A DNA stretch of 64,000 nucleotides. Origin: Acidobacteriota bacterium. Lineage in GTDB: Bacteria > Acidobacteriota > Terriglobia > Acidiferrales > UBA7541. The notes beneath the pieces were generated by a model, which searched no databases, had not been told where the DNA came from, and was given only the letters and a program-made list of their open reading frames with translations. Positions 8,463 to 18,000 of this stretch are shown piece after piece. The position numbers and the translations under genes were made by a program. Location of the stretch: the NCBI GenBank assembly GCA_023481105.1, contig JAMCWK010000150.1, positions 22,791 through 86,790 of the forward strand, given 5' to 3'. The stretch's first letter is position 1, and every line of letters starts with the position of its first letter.

Positions 8463-10856
8463 ATGCCGTCTGTACGCGCTTGTGGCAGAAGAGGGAAAAC
8501 TTTATTGAGTCCATTGCCTGAATCCGGTGGCCGCGATGCTGCAGGCGGCAGCCGTGGGCGCAGCGACCGTGCACGCGTGTTTCTGATGAGCAACAATCTG
8601 GAGACCGGGGGCAGTGAACGGCAATTTTCGCTGATGGCGCAGGCGCTGCGCGACGGCGAATTCGAAGTCGAGCTGGGCTGCCTAGGCCGCAGCGGCGCGT
8701 TCTTGGCAGGACTGGGGCCCATCAGCGAGTTCCGCGTCGGCGGAAGCTTCCTCAGCGTGCAAGCATGGAAGTCGCGTTTCGCCCTGCGGCGGCACTTGCG
8801 TCGGCAGGAAATTTCCGTGGCCCACTCCTTCGATTTTTATACGAACCTGATGTTGATTCCCACGGCGCGGCTGGCGGGCGTGCCCGCAGTGATTGGCAGC
8901 CAGCGGCAGCTCGGCGACTTGCTTCCGCCAATGAAGCGCGCAGTGCAGGCGCGCATCCTGGGACTCTGCGACCGCGTGGTGTGCAATTCGCGCGCGGCAT
9001 CGAACCTGCTGCGCGAACAGGGAGTGGCCGCGCGCAAGCTGGCCGTCATCCCCAACGGCTTGCCGGCGGAGGCGTTTGCGGAAACACCGCCTGCGCTGCC
9101 ACAACGCCCCGGCGTATTGCGCGTCGGCGTACTGGCGCGCATGAACGAGCCGGTAAAGAATCATCCCGTCTTCCTGCGCGCCGTGGCGCGGCTGCTTACA
9201 AAATTCCCAACGCTGGAAATTCTACTGGTGGGGGACGGCGCGTTGCGTCCCGGGCTGGAGAAATTGGCCGCAGAACTGGGCTTCGGAGAACGCGCCTGCT
9301 TTCTCGGCGATCGCCGCGACATTCCCGCCGTGCTGGCCTCGATGGATCTTTCTGTTCTGCCCTCGCACTCGGAGAGTCTTTCCAACGCCATCATGGAATC
9401 CATGGCCGCGGGTAAAGCAGTGGTGGCCTGCCGCGTCGGCGGAAATCCGGATTTGGTGCGTGAGAACGAAACGGGCCTGCTGGTGCCTCCTAACGATGAA
9501 CAGAGCCTTGCGGAAGCGATCGAGTATTTGCTCCAACGGCCGGAGCTGGTGCGCGAGTGGGGCCGCCGCGGAAAAGAGGTCGCCCTCGCGAGCTTCACCG
9601 TGCAGCGCGCGCGAGAGCAGTACGAACAACTCTACACCGACGTGCTAGTCGAAAAAGGGCGGCTGACGCGGCTAGCATCACGCGCTGCGGATTCCTCCGC
9701 CGCGCGGCCGATGCGCGTGGTTATCGTCGGCCCCTCGCTGCAAATGATCGGCGGCCAATCCGTGCAGGCAGACCTGCTCCTGCGGAATTGGCAGCACGAC
9801 CCCGCGGTGGACGTCCGCTTCATCCCCGTGGATACACCGTTTCCACGCGGGCTGCAGTGGGCCAGTCGGATTCCGTTTCTGCGCACGGCGATCCGCACTC
9901 CGCTGTATCTGCGCGCGCTCTATCGCGGGCTGGCGGATGCCGATCTCGCGCACATCTATTCTGCGTCCTACTGGTCATTTCTGCTGGCGCCCGCGCCGGC
10001 GCTGTGGATCGCGAAACGCCTGGGCAAGCGCGCGCTGATTAACTATCACAGCGGCGAAGCACGCGATCACTTGGAACGCTGGGGTTCGGCGCTGTCCACG
10101 CTTCGGAAGGCGGACGGACTGGCAGTGCCTTCGCAATTTCTTGCCGACGTGTTCCAACAATTCGGGCTGCGAGCGCGCGTGGTGGCCAACCTGGTGGACA
10201 GCGCACAATTTTCCTGGCGACCCCGGCAGCCTCTGCGTCCGCGGTTGGTTTGCACTCGAGGATTCGAACCGTACTACAGCGTAGACGTGGTGGTCCGCGC
10301 GTTCGCCGAAGTGAAGAGATCAGTTCCTGAGGCGAGTCTGTACTTGGTGGGTGGCGGGTCGCTAGAACAAGAGATTCACACTTTGGTGCAAGAGCTTGGA
10401 CTCGCGGATGTCGAATTTGCGGGCCCCGTTTCACGGGACGGCATCGGCCGCTACTACGACGCCGCGGATATCTTTATCAACGCGTCCTGGCTGGACAATA
10501 TGCCCGGCTCGATTCTAGAGGCATTCACAGCAGGAACGGTGGTCGTCAGCACGGCGCCGGAGGGGATTCGTTACCTCGTCGCGCACGAACGGACCGGATT
10601 GCTGAGCGATCCGGGCGATGCGCAGGCGCTGGCGAGAAATGTACTGCGCGTGCTGCGCGAGCCGGAGCTCGCCGCGCGCCTGGCGCGCAATGCCGCGGAA
10701 GAATCGAAACGCTATCACTGGGATTCCGTGCGAACAGAGTGGCTGGCATTATATCGCTCCGTGCTGGGTCTGCCGCCGCTTGCGGCCGGCGGCGAGCCGG
10801 CGCTGGCGGCTGATACGCAAGAACCGGAAAGGAACCTGTTCCAGTGCCGCCCGTGA
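8463..10856 (+). CDS. Tandem two-domain GT4 glycosyltransferase (start uncertain, 8463 or 8586)
   Basis: Two complete GT-B/GT4 modules: MSNNLETGGSERQF...SHSESLSNAIMESMAAGKAVVACRVGGNPDLV and MRVVIVGPSLQMIGGQSVQ...ASWLDNMPGSILEAFTAGTVVVSTAPEGI. Confidence 0.8.
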   Translation: MPSVRACGRRGKTLLSPLPESGGRDAAGGSRGRSDRARVFLMSNNLETGGSERQFSLMAQALRDGEFEVELGCLGRSGAFLAGLGPISEFRVGGSFLSVQAWKSRFALRRHLRRQEISVAHSFDFYTNLMLIPTARLAGVPAVIGSQRQLGDLLPPMKRAVQARILGLCDRVVCNSRAASNLLREQGVAARKLAVIPNGLPAEAFAETPPALPQRPGVLRVGVLARMNEPVKNHPVFLRAVARLLTKFPTLEILLVGDGALRPGLEKLAAELGFGERACFLGDRRDIPAVLASMDLSVLPSHSESLSNAIMESMAAGKAVVACRVGGNPDLVRENETGLLVPPNDEQSLAEAIEYLLQRPELVREWGRRGKEVALASFTVQRAREQYEQLYTDVLVEKGRLTRLASRAADSSAARPMRVVIVGPSLQMIGGQSVQADLLLRNWQHDPAVDVRFIPVDTPFPRGLQWASRIPFLRTAIRTPLYLRALYRGLADADLAHIYSASYWSFLLAPAPALWIAKRLGKRALINYHSGEARDHLERWGSALSTLRKADGLAVPSQFLADVFQQFGLRARVVANLVDSAQFSWRPRQPLRPRLVCTRGFEPYYSVDVVVRAFAEVKRSVPEASLYLVGGGSLEQEIHTLVQELGLADVEFAGPVSRDGIGRYYDAADIFINASWLDNMPGSILEAFTAGTVVVSTAPEGIRYLVAHERTGLLSDPGDAQALARNVLRVLREPELAARLARNAAEESKRYHWDSVRTEWLALYRSVLGLPPLAAGGEPALAADTQEPERNLFQCRP

Positions 10857-12013
10857 ACGACATCATCTGTTTTGCCAACGATTGGTCCGGCGACCCGCTG
10901 AGCAAGAAGCACATCATGCTGCGGCTGTCGCGGCACCACCGCGTGTTGTGGGTGAACTCCATTAACAATCGGCGGCCGCGCCTGGCGCAGAAAGATTTTC
11001 GGCGGATTGTCGAGAAGTTGAAGGCCTTTCGCAGTGGCTTGAAGCACGTCGAAGAAAAAATCTGGATACTTTCGCCGGTCTTTGTGCCTTTCCACGGCAA
11101 CCGCTTCGTGCGCTCCTTCAACCGCTGGTTGTTGGGCTTCCAGATCCGCCGCGCATTGCGCAGCCTGGGCCTGACCGACCCGATTACGTACACGTTCGTG
11201 CCGACCTCGGCGGACGTGGTGGGCACGCTGGGCGAAAGATGCGTGGTGTATCACTGCGTGGACGAATACTCCGCCTTCAGCGACGCAGCTGGAGAAGTGC
11301 GTGCGCGGGAGAACGAATTGCTGCGCAAGTCGGATTTGGTGCTGGTCTCCGCGTCGGATTTGCTGAAAACGAAGCGCGAACACAACCCCAAAACGTTTTT
11401 GGTGACTCACGGCGTGGACTTCGAGCACTTCCGCCGGGCTACCGAGGAGGCTACACCGGTGGCGCCCGAACTGCGCGACCTGCCGCGGCCCATCCTTGGC
11501 TTCCACGGGCTCATCGCAGACTGGGTGGACCTGCCGCTCCTGGGTGAATTGGCGCGACTGCGGCCGCAATGGTCAATTGTTCTGTTGGGACGAGGAGATA
11601 CGGATCTGTTGCCGATTCTAAACTTGCCCAATGTGCATGTGCTGGGCCACCGGCCCTACGCGAAGCTGCCCGAGTATCTACGTGGATTTGACATTGCGCT
11701 CCTGCCGTTCGTGGTAAACGAGCTGACGCTGGCGGCGAACCCCCTCAAGCTGCGGGAATATCTCGCGGCGGGTCTGCCGGTGGTGGCGGCGCCGCTGCCG
11801 GAAATTGCGCGGTTCGAAGGGCTGGTAACGCTGGCGTCCACAGCCGCGGAGTATGCGCGCGCAATCGAATCGCTGCTCGCGCAGAAAAAAACCGGGCCGT
11901 CACGCGAGCGTTCGGACCAGGTGGCCGGTGAATCCTGGGACGGCAAAGTAGCGGAGATCGAAAAGTTGCTTACCTCAGTGTTGTCCAATCATAGCGGACA
12001 CAGTCCCCAGTAG
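10844..12013 (+). CDS. Glycosyltransferase (TuaH-like / GT-B fold)
   Basis: FANDWSGDPLSKKHIMLRLS..VLWVNS, CVVYHCVDEYSAFSDA, LAANPLKLREYLAAGLPVVAAPLPEI. Confidence 0.75.
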   Translation: MPPVNDIICFANDWSGDPLSKKHIMLRLSRHHRVLWVNSINNRRPRLAQKDFRRIVEKLKAFRSGLKHVEEKIWILSPVFVPFHGNRFVRSFNRWLLGFQIRRALRSLGLTDPITYTFVPTSADVVGTLGERCVVYHCVDEYSAFSDAAGEVRARENELLRKSDLVLVSASDLLKTKREHNPKTFLVTHGVDFEHFRRATEEATPVAPELRDLPRPILGFHGLIADWVDLPLLGELARLRPQWSIVLLGRGDTDLLPILNLPNVHVLGHRPYAKLPEYLRGFDIALLPFVVNELTLAANPLKLREYLAAGLPVVAAPLPEIARFEGLVTLASTAAEYARAIESLLAQKKTGPSRERSDQVAGESWDGKVAEIEKLLTSVLSNHSGHSPQ

Positions 12014-12122
12014 TGCGCAATCCGCCGACGATCTTCGAAATGGCGACCGCAAGCGTGAGATGATTCTGTGCGATACACCCAGCCAGACGCACAGCGCTGG
12101 TGCAAGGCCGAGAACAAAGAAA

Positions 12123-13694
12123 ATGACCGAACAAGGACAAGCCGCAGGAGCGCACAAGACGTGGATGGGACGCCACCGCAATGCCATCAACGTCTTCTCC
12201 AACTGGGTGGGCTTTGGTTTTGCGGCGGTGGTCAATTTCTTTCTTTCACCGGTGGTGGTCCGATACTTGGGGAACACCGGGTACGGCGTGTGGGTGCTTA
12301 CGGGCACACTGACCGGGTACTTGGGCTTGCTCGATTTGGGGGTGCGCGGCGCCGCCTCGCGCTACGTTGCGAAGCTGTACACGCAGGCCGACCATAAGGG
12401 ATCGAGCCAGGTCGTATCCTCTGCGCTGGGAATCTTTGCGGTCGGCGGCGTGCTGGCCATCGTGGTAGCGGCCATCCTGGCGTTTGGTGTTCTCGGTATT
12501 TTTCACATTCCCGCGGAGTTTCAGAGCCAGGCCCGCATCGTACTCTTGCTTACCGGAGTCAGCGTAGCGACTTCGCTGTTGGGCGGAGTCTTTGGCGGAG
12601 TGCTCACGGGGCTACAACGGTTCGACATCTCCAATGTGATCGAAATGCTGGGCGTTGCACTGCGCGCGGTGACGTTTGTGCTGGCACTCAAGGCCGGGCA
12701 GGGCATCGTCGCACTGGCCTGGCTGAATGTGGCGCTGTCCCTGCTTACCGGGTTGGCAAATCTGGCGGCCAGCTTGCATTTCTATCCGCAGCTCGAAATT
12801 CGCGGGTCGCACTGCACGCGCGAGGCGCTGCGGATGATTTTTTCTTTCTCCGCGTATTTTTTTCTCCTGGTGGCGGCGAATCGGATCGTGCTCTTTGCAG
12901 ATGTGATTGTGATCGGGATCTTTCTGCCGGTAAGCATGATCACTTTTTTCGCCATCGCTTCCAATCTGATTAATTACGCGCGTACGCTGCTGAGCGGCAT
13001 TTGGACGGCCACCACGCCGCTGGCCAGTTCACTGGAAGCCAGCGGGGCCCAGGAGGATCTGCGGCGGATGCTTTTGAGCCGAGTGCGGTTCGCCAGCCTG
13101 CTTATGCTGCCGATTGGCATCACCTTTCTGCTGCGGGGCCGATCATTTATCGGGCTGTGGATGGGGCCGTCGTACGCCGAGCCTTCCGGCATGGTGTTGC
13201 AAATTCTGACTGTCTATATGCTGATCACTTCGGGCAACCTCATATCCAACGCCACCATGCTGGGGATCAGCAAGCACAAAACCGTGGCGCCTGTGGCGAT
13301 GAGCGAGGCCTTCTGCAAACTGGCGCTGAGCGTGGCCCTGATTCACTCCTACGGAATCTACGGCGTGGCCTGGGGCACAACGATTCCCAGCGTGGTTGTC
13401 GGAACTCTTTTCTGGCCATGGTATGTACGGCGGACGTTGCAAATTCCCCTCCGGAGTTACGCGCTGGCAGTGTGGGGGCGTCCGTTCTTCGCGGCGGCGC
13501 CCTACGCGCTGGTGACTTTTCTGGTGGAGAAGTACTGGCTGGCATCGCACCTGGCTTTGTTTTTCGTGCAAGTGGCGCTGGTTCTGCCGTTGGCGCTGGC
13601 GGGTTACTGGTTTGTATGCTTCACGCGCGCCGAGCGGCAACACTACGCAGAGCTGTACTTGCAGCCCATGAAGAAAGCGCTGCGGCTGGCGTAA
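12123..13694 (+). CDS. Polysaccharide flippase (Wzx-like, MOP superfamily)
   Basis: Polytopic; NWVGFGFAAVVNFFLSPVVVRYLGNTGYGVWVLTGTLTGYLGLLDLGVRGAASRYVAK. Track start 12060; ATG 12123 likelier. Confidence 0.85.
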   Translation: MTEQGQAAGAHKTWMGRHRNAINVFSNWVGFGFAAVVNFFLSPVVVRYLGNTGYGVWVLTGTLTGYLGLLDLGVRGAASRYVAKLYTQADHKGSSQVVSSALGIFAVGGVLAIVVAAILAFGVLGIFHIPAEFQSQARIVLLLTGVSVATSLLGGVFGGVLTGLQRFDISNVIEMLGVALRAVTFVLALKAGQGIVALAWLNVALSLLTGLANLAASLHFYPQLEIRGSHCTREALRMIFSFSAYFFLLVAANRIVLFADVIVIGIFLPVSMITFFAIASNLINYARTLLSGIWTATTPLASSLEASGAQEDLRRMLLSRVRFASLLMLPIGITFLLRGRSFIGLWMGPSYAEPSGMVLQILTVYMLITSGNLISNATMLGISKHKTVAPVAMSEAFCKLALSVALIHSYGIYGVAWGTTIPSVVVGTLFWPWYVRRTLQIPLRSYALAVWGRPFFAAAPYALVTFLVEKYWLASHLALFFVQVALVLPLALAGYWFVCFTRAERQHYAELYLQPMKKALRLA

Positions 13695-13711
13695 GACGGC
13701 AGCTTCATCCT

Positions 13712-16084
13712 ATGCGCTGCTCCGGGGATTCGGCGGTGAAACAATTCCTCAATCCGACGCTTTGGCAGCGGCTGGCGAGCATGTCCGCGGCAGAGCTCTT
13801 GGACCGCGCGCGCCAGGACATAGCGAAGCGTCGCGATGCCATGCTTTACCGCCTGGGCCGTCGCTTCGAAGGCGACGCGCCGTTGGCGGCGACTGCTGCA
13901 CCCGCACATTTCTTTTTTGAGCCCGGCGAATTGGCGGACCTCGTGGCACTTTACCGCAGCCGCTTTCCGGACGAAGCGAAGGCCCTGCTCGAGCGGGCGG
14001 AACGCATCTGCCGCCACCGCTTCGACCTCTTGGGCTACGAAGACGTGGACTACGGCCCAGAGATTGACTGGCATTTGGACGCCGTGAACGGACGCAGCGC
14101 CCCGCGGAAGCCGTGGCACCAAATTCGCCTGCTGGATTTTGAGGAAGTCGGTGATGCCAAAGTCACGTGGGAGCTCAACCGCCATCAACATTTTTTCACG
14201 TTGGCGCTCGCCGAATGCATGACGCGCGACGGGCGCTTCGCGGGCGAACTCGTGCGGCAATGGACGTCGTGGCGCGCGGACAACCCTTATCCTATCGGCA
14301 TCAACTGGGCCAGCAGCCTGGAGGTGGCGTTTCGCGCGATGTCGTGGTTGTGGGCGCGGTCGCTGTTGGAGAAATGTCCACACGTGTCGGGTGAATTTCG
14401 GGCGGAGATGTTGCGAGCGCTGGCGCTGGGCGCACGGCACATTGAAACGCATTTCTCCACTTACTCTTCCCCGAACACACATTTACTGGGTGAAGCAATG
14501 GGACTTTTCTTCATCGGCACGCTTTGTCCGGAATTGCCGAGGGCGGAGGGGTGGCAGCGGAAAAGCTGGCGAATCATCCTGGAGCACGCAGAGCAAAAGG
14601 TGCTCGATGACGGCTTCTACTTCGAGCAGTCCACCTATTACCACGTGTACGCGCTGGACTTTTTTCTGCACGCTCGAATTCTGGCAGCCGTGAAAGGAAT
14701 TGCAGTGCCTGCTGAATTTGACCAGACAATTAGAAACATGTTGGAACTGCTCTGTGTGCTGGGGTGCGCGGGTATGCCGCCGCGCTGGGGCGACGACGAT
14801 GGCGGGCGCGTTTTCGACGGGAGGAGAAATCGCGCCGAGCACTTGCTGGATCCGCTTTCCACGGGCGCGGCGCTTTTTGGCCGCGGAGATTTCAAGAGCG
14901 TGGCAGGCGGGCTGCGCGCGGAAACGTTGTGGCTGCTCGGGCGCCGCGGCGCCGAGAAATTCGATCAGATTCCCGCGCAAGCGCCGGAGCGCCAGTCCGC
15001 ATATTTTCGCGAGAGCGGAATTTGCGTCATGGCGGGGTCGGAGGCGCCTGGGCAGCAGATGGCCATTGACGCCGGTCCGCTCGGCGGCGGCACCGGAGGG
15101 CACAGCCATGCGGACACCCTCGGCCTGCACCTCGCTGTGGATGGGCAAGAATGTCTGGGCGATGCGGGAACGTATCGCTACGTGACGGCAAGTGGTGATC
15201 GCAATGCCTTCCGAGGTTCCGCTGCGCACAATGTGCTCCTTGTGGACGGCAAGGACCACGCGGAACTCGGCGGGCCGTTTTCGTGGCGCTCACGGCCGAA
15301 TGTGCAAGTGGAACTCTGGGTCGCCGGTGAGAGCTTTGACTTGCTCGCCGCAGGGCATGACGGCTACGCACGGCTGCCAAAACCCGTCAGGCACCTGCGC
15401 TCTGTGTTTTATTTGCGCAACCAATTCTGGCTGGTGCGCGACATCGTGCTGGGAAGCGGCGCACACGATCTGGAAATCAACTGGCATTTGGCGCCTGGCA
15501 TGCAGCCCGAAACCACTGGCGCAAACAGATTTCGCGCGGAAGCGAGTGGGCGAGCAGCGATAGTTTTTCTGGTGCCCGACGGGCACGGCTGGCAACCGTC
15601 GCTCGAAACCGGATGGTATTCGCCCGCCTACGGGCGCAAAGTGCAAAGCCCCATGCTGCGATTCCGGCAGCGCGCGCAACTCCCGGCGGAGTTCGCTACA
15701 ATGATTTGTGTCACGGGAGCGGGAGTCGAAGCGCCGGATTCACTAGTGCGCATGGATGCGCATGCAAGCGGCGTATCCGGCTACGAGATTAATACTGCGC
15801 AAGCGCGTCACGTTCTGATTTTCTCGGAATGCGATGGGGACTGGGCGCTTGGGCCGTGGTCGAGTGACGCGAAAGTGTTTTACTGCCGGCGGACAATGAG
15901 CGGCGCGCTTCAGCAACTTGCGTTCGTGCAGGGAAGTTTCGTGAAACACAACAACCAGAAAGTTCTTTTCGCCGATCGCCGCGCAACGCGCTGCGAAGCG
16001 TGCCGGGAAGCTGCCGGATGGCGGATTTCCTGTCCGGCGGGCGAAACCGTGAAAATAGCGGAACTCCCGGAGAAGGCCAACTAG
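13712..16084 (+). CDS. Heparinase II/III-like (alginate lyase-type) polysaccharide-modifying protein
   Basis: W(H/D)LDAVNGR..PWHQI, SSLEVAFRAMSW, FEQSTYYHVYALDFFLHARIL, GGHSHADTLGLHLAVDGQECLGDAGTYRY. Real start inside track ORF 13001. Confidence 0.8.
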   Translation: MRCSGDSAVKQFLNPTLWQRLASMSAAELLDRARQDIAKRRDAMLYRLGRRFEGDAPLAATAAPAHFFFEPGELADLVALYRSRFPDEAKALLERAERICRHRFDLLGYEDVDYGPEIDWHLDAVNGRSAPRKPWHQIRLLDFEEVGDAKVTWELNRHQHFFTLALAECMTRDGRFAGELVRQWTSWRADNPYPIGINWASSLEVAFRAMSWLWARSLLEKCPHVSGEFRAEMLRALALGARHIETHFSTYSSPNTHLLGEAMGLFFIGTLCPELPRAEGWQRKSWRIILEHAEQKVLDDGFYFEQSTYYHVYALDFFLHARILAAVKGIAVPAEFDQTIRNMLELLCVLGCAGMPPRWGDDDGGRVFDGRRNRAEHLLDPLSTGAALFGRGDFKSVAGGLRAETLWLLGRRGAEKFDQIPAQAPERQSAYFRESGICVMAGSEAPGQQMAIDAGPLGGGTGGHSHADTLGLHLAVDGQECLGDAGTYRYVTASGDRNAFRGSAAHNVLLVDGKDHAELGGPFSWRSRPNVQVELWVAGESFDLLAAGHDGYARLPKPVRHLRSVFYLRNQFWLVRDIVLGSGAHDLEINWHLAPGMQPETTGANRFRAEASGRAAIVFLVPDGHGWQPSLETGWYSPAYGRKVQSPMLRFRQRAQLPAEFATMICVTGAGVEAPDSLVRMDAHASGVSGYEINTAQARHVLIFSECDGDWALGPWSSDAKVFYCRRTMSGALQQLAFVQGSFVKHNNQKVLFADRRATRCEACREAAGWRISCPAGETVKIAELPEKAN

Positions 16085-16086
16085 CA

Positions 16087-17967
16087 ATGTGTGGAATCTG
16101 CGGAGTCTTTCACCAAGACGGCAATCGCGCCGTCGAGCGGGCCACGCTCGAGGCCATGAACCGGCAGATGATTCACCGCGGCCCGGATGACGACGGCTTT
16201 TACCTTGGCGGGCCGGTCGGTTTCGGCGCGCGACGCTTGTCCATCGTGGACGTGGCCGCCGGGCACCAACCGCTCTCCAACGAGGACGGCAGAATCTGGA
16301 TCGCGTTCAACGGCGAAATCTACAACCATCCTGAACTGCAGCCCGCAATGGAGTCTTGCGGGCACCGCTACCGCACGCACTGCGACACGGAAACGGTCGT
16401 CCACTGCTTCGAAGAATATGGCGAGCGCATGGTGGAAAAGCTGCGCGGGATGTTTGCCTTTGCCATCTGGGATGCGCCGCGCAAGCGGCTGCTGCTCTAC
16501 CGCGACCGCCTGGGCATCAAGCCGCTTTACTACACTCGCCTGGGCGAGACACTGCTGTTTGCATCCGAAGTGAAAGTGCTGCTCGAGTACGGCGCGCCGT
16601 TCGCGGTGAACGAAGCCGTACTGGAATGCTACTTGCGGCTCGGCTACGTGCCGGGCGAGCAGACGCTCTTTCGCGACGTCTTCAAACTTTTGCCCGGGCA
16701 TTTTCTGGTGGCGGAGCAGGGACAGTCCGGCCACCGGATTGAGCGTTACTGGAGGCCGCAATTCACGCCCGGCGCGGAGCGCAGCGAAGCGGAATACGCC
16801 GCGGAATTCGTCGCGCTGCTGGAAGAGACGGTTGCGCAGCATCGGCTGGGCGAGCGGCCGCAGGGCACGTTCTTGAGTGGCGGCGTGGATTCGAGTTCGA
16901 TTGTTGCCATCAACGCGCGGCAGGTGCGCGAGCCGGTGATGACCTTCTCCATCGGCTATCCGCCGCAGGCCGGCGACGTCAGCGAGTTTCCCTATGCGCG
17001 GAAAGTGGCGCAGCAGTATGGCGCGCGACACCACGAGTTCGAGCTTTCGCTCGGCTCCTTCGCAGAAGCGTTGCCCAAGCTGGTTTGGCACATGGACGAG
17101 CCCGTGGCGGACATGGCCGCCATTCCGCTCTACTTCATCGCGCAGCTCGCGCGCGAAAAAATAACCGTGGTGCATTCCGGCGAGGGCGCGGACGAAATCC
17201 TGGCTGGCTACTCCATCTACTCGAAGATGCAGTGGATTTCGGGGCTGCAGAAGAAAGTCGGCGCACTTGGTTCACGCTTGCTGGCGCGCAGCCTGAGCCT
17301 TCCGGGGCTGCCGGTGAGAGTGAACCGCTACGCCGACTGGCTGGATAAGCCGCTCACCGAGCGCTACCAGGGCGTGCGGCGGCTGCTCACCGAAAACGGG
17401 ATGCGCGAACTGGGACGCAATGGTTTTCCGGGCGCCGGACACACCGCCTACCGCTCGCAGTTCTTCGGCGAACTCTACGGCCGCTACCAGGGCGCTGACG
17501 AATTGGACCAGATGCTGGCCGCCGACCAGCAAGCCTGGCTGCCGGACGACCTGCTGGTGAAAGCCGACAAAATGACCATGGCGGCGTCCATCGAGTTGCG
17601 CGTGCCGTTCCTGGACCACCGCGTGGTGGAGTTCGCGGGAAGCTTGCCCGTGTCGCTGAAACTGCGCGATGGCGAACACAAATATCTGCTGAAGAAAATC
17701 ATGCGCGAGCGGCTGCCATCGGACATTCTGGATGCGCCGAAACGCGGCTTCCCCATTCCACTCGCGAAGTGGTTCCGCGGAGAGCTTTACAGTGTGGCGC
17801 GTGGCTGGCTGCTGGATTCGCCGTTCCTGCGGCAATACTTCCGCTCCGAACAAATGGAACGCATGCTGGAGACGCACCGCTCAGGGCAGGCCGATTTGAG
17901 CGGCGAAATTTATGGACTGGCGTGCCTGGGAATCTGGCACGAAGTCTTCGCACACTCCGGCAAGTAA
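16087..17967 (+). CDS. asnB: Asparagine synthase (glutamine-hydrolysing)-like amidotransferase of EPS locus
   Basis: MCGICGVF N-terminal Cys, RGPDDDGFYL, FNGEIYNH, SGGVDSS PP-loop, VPFLDHRVVEF. Confidence 0.9.
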   Translation: MCGICGVFHQDGNRAVERATLEAMNRQMIHRGPDDDGFYLGGPVGFGARRLSIVDVAAGHQPLSNEDGRIWIAFNGEIYNHPELQPAMESCGHRYRTHCDTETVVHCFEEYGERMVEKLRGMFAFAIWDAPRKRLLLYRDRLGIKPLYYTRLGETLLFASEVKVLLEYGAPFAVNEAVLECYLRLGYVPGEQTLFRDVFKLLPGHFLVAEQGQSGHRIERYWRPQFTPGAERSEAEYAAEFVALLEETVAQHRLGERPQGTFLSGGVDSSSIVAINARQVREPVMTFSIGYPPQAGDVSEFPYARKVAQQYGARHHEFELSLGSFAEALPKLVWHMDEPVADMAAIPLYFIAQLAREKITVVHSGEGADEILAGYSIYSKMQWISGLQKKVGALGSRLLARSLSLPGLPVRVNRYADWLDKPLTERYQGVRRLLTENGMRELGRNGFPGAGHTAYRSQFFGELYGRYQGADELDQMLAADQQAWLPDDLLVKADKMTMAASIELRVPFLDHRVVEFAGSLPVSLKLRDGEHKYLLKKIMRERLPSDILDAPKRGFPIPLAKWFRGELYSVARGWLLDSPFLRQYFRSEQMERMLETHRSGQADLSGEIYGLACLGIWHEVFAHSGK

Positions 17968-18000
17968 ACTCCTACCATTTAGGCGTTCCGAAGGATCCCT

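Noticed and set aside
13001-13711. N-terminal extension of the heparinase-like ORF
   Set aside because: Runs out of frame through the flippase gene; domain similarity begins only after 13712.
16081-17175. 364-aa minus-strand ORF
   Set aside because: Antisense to asnB-like gene; shadow ORF.
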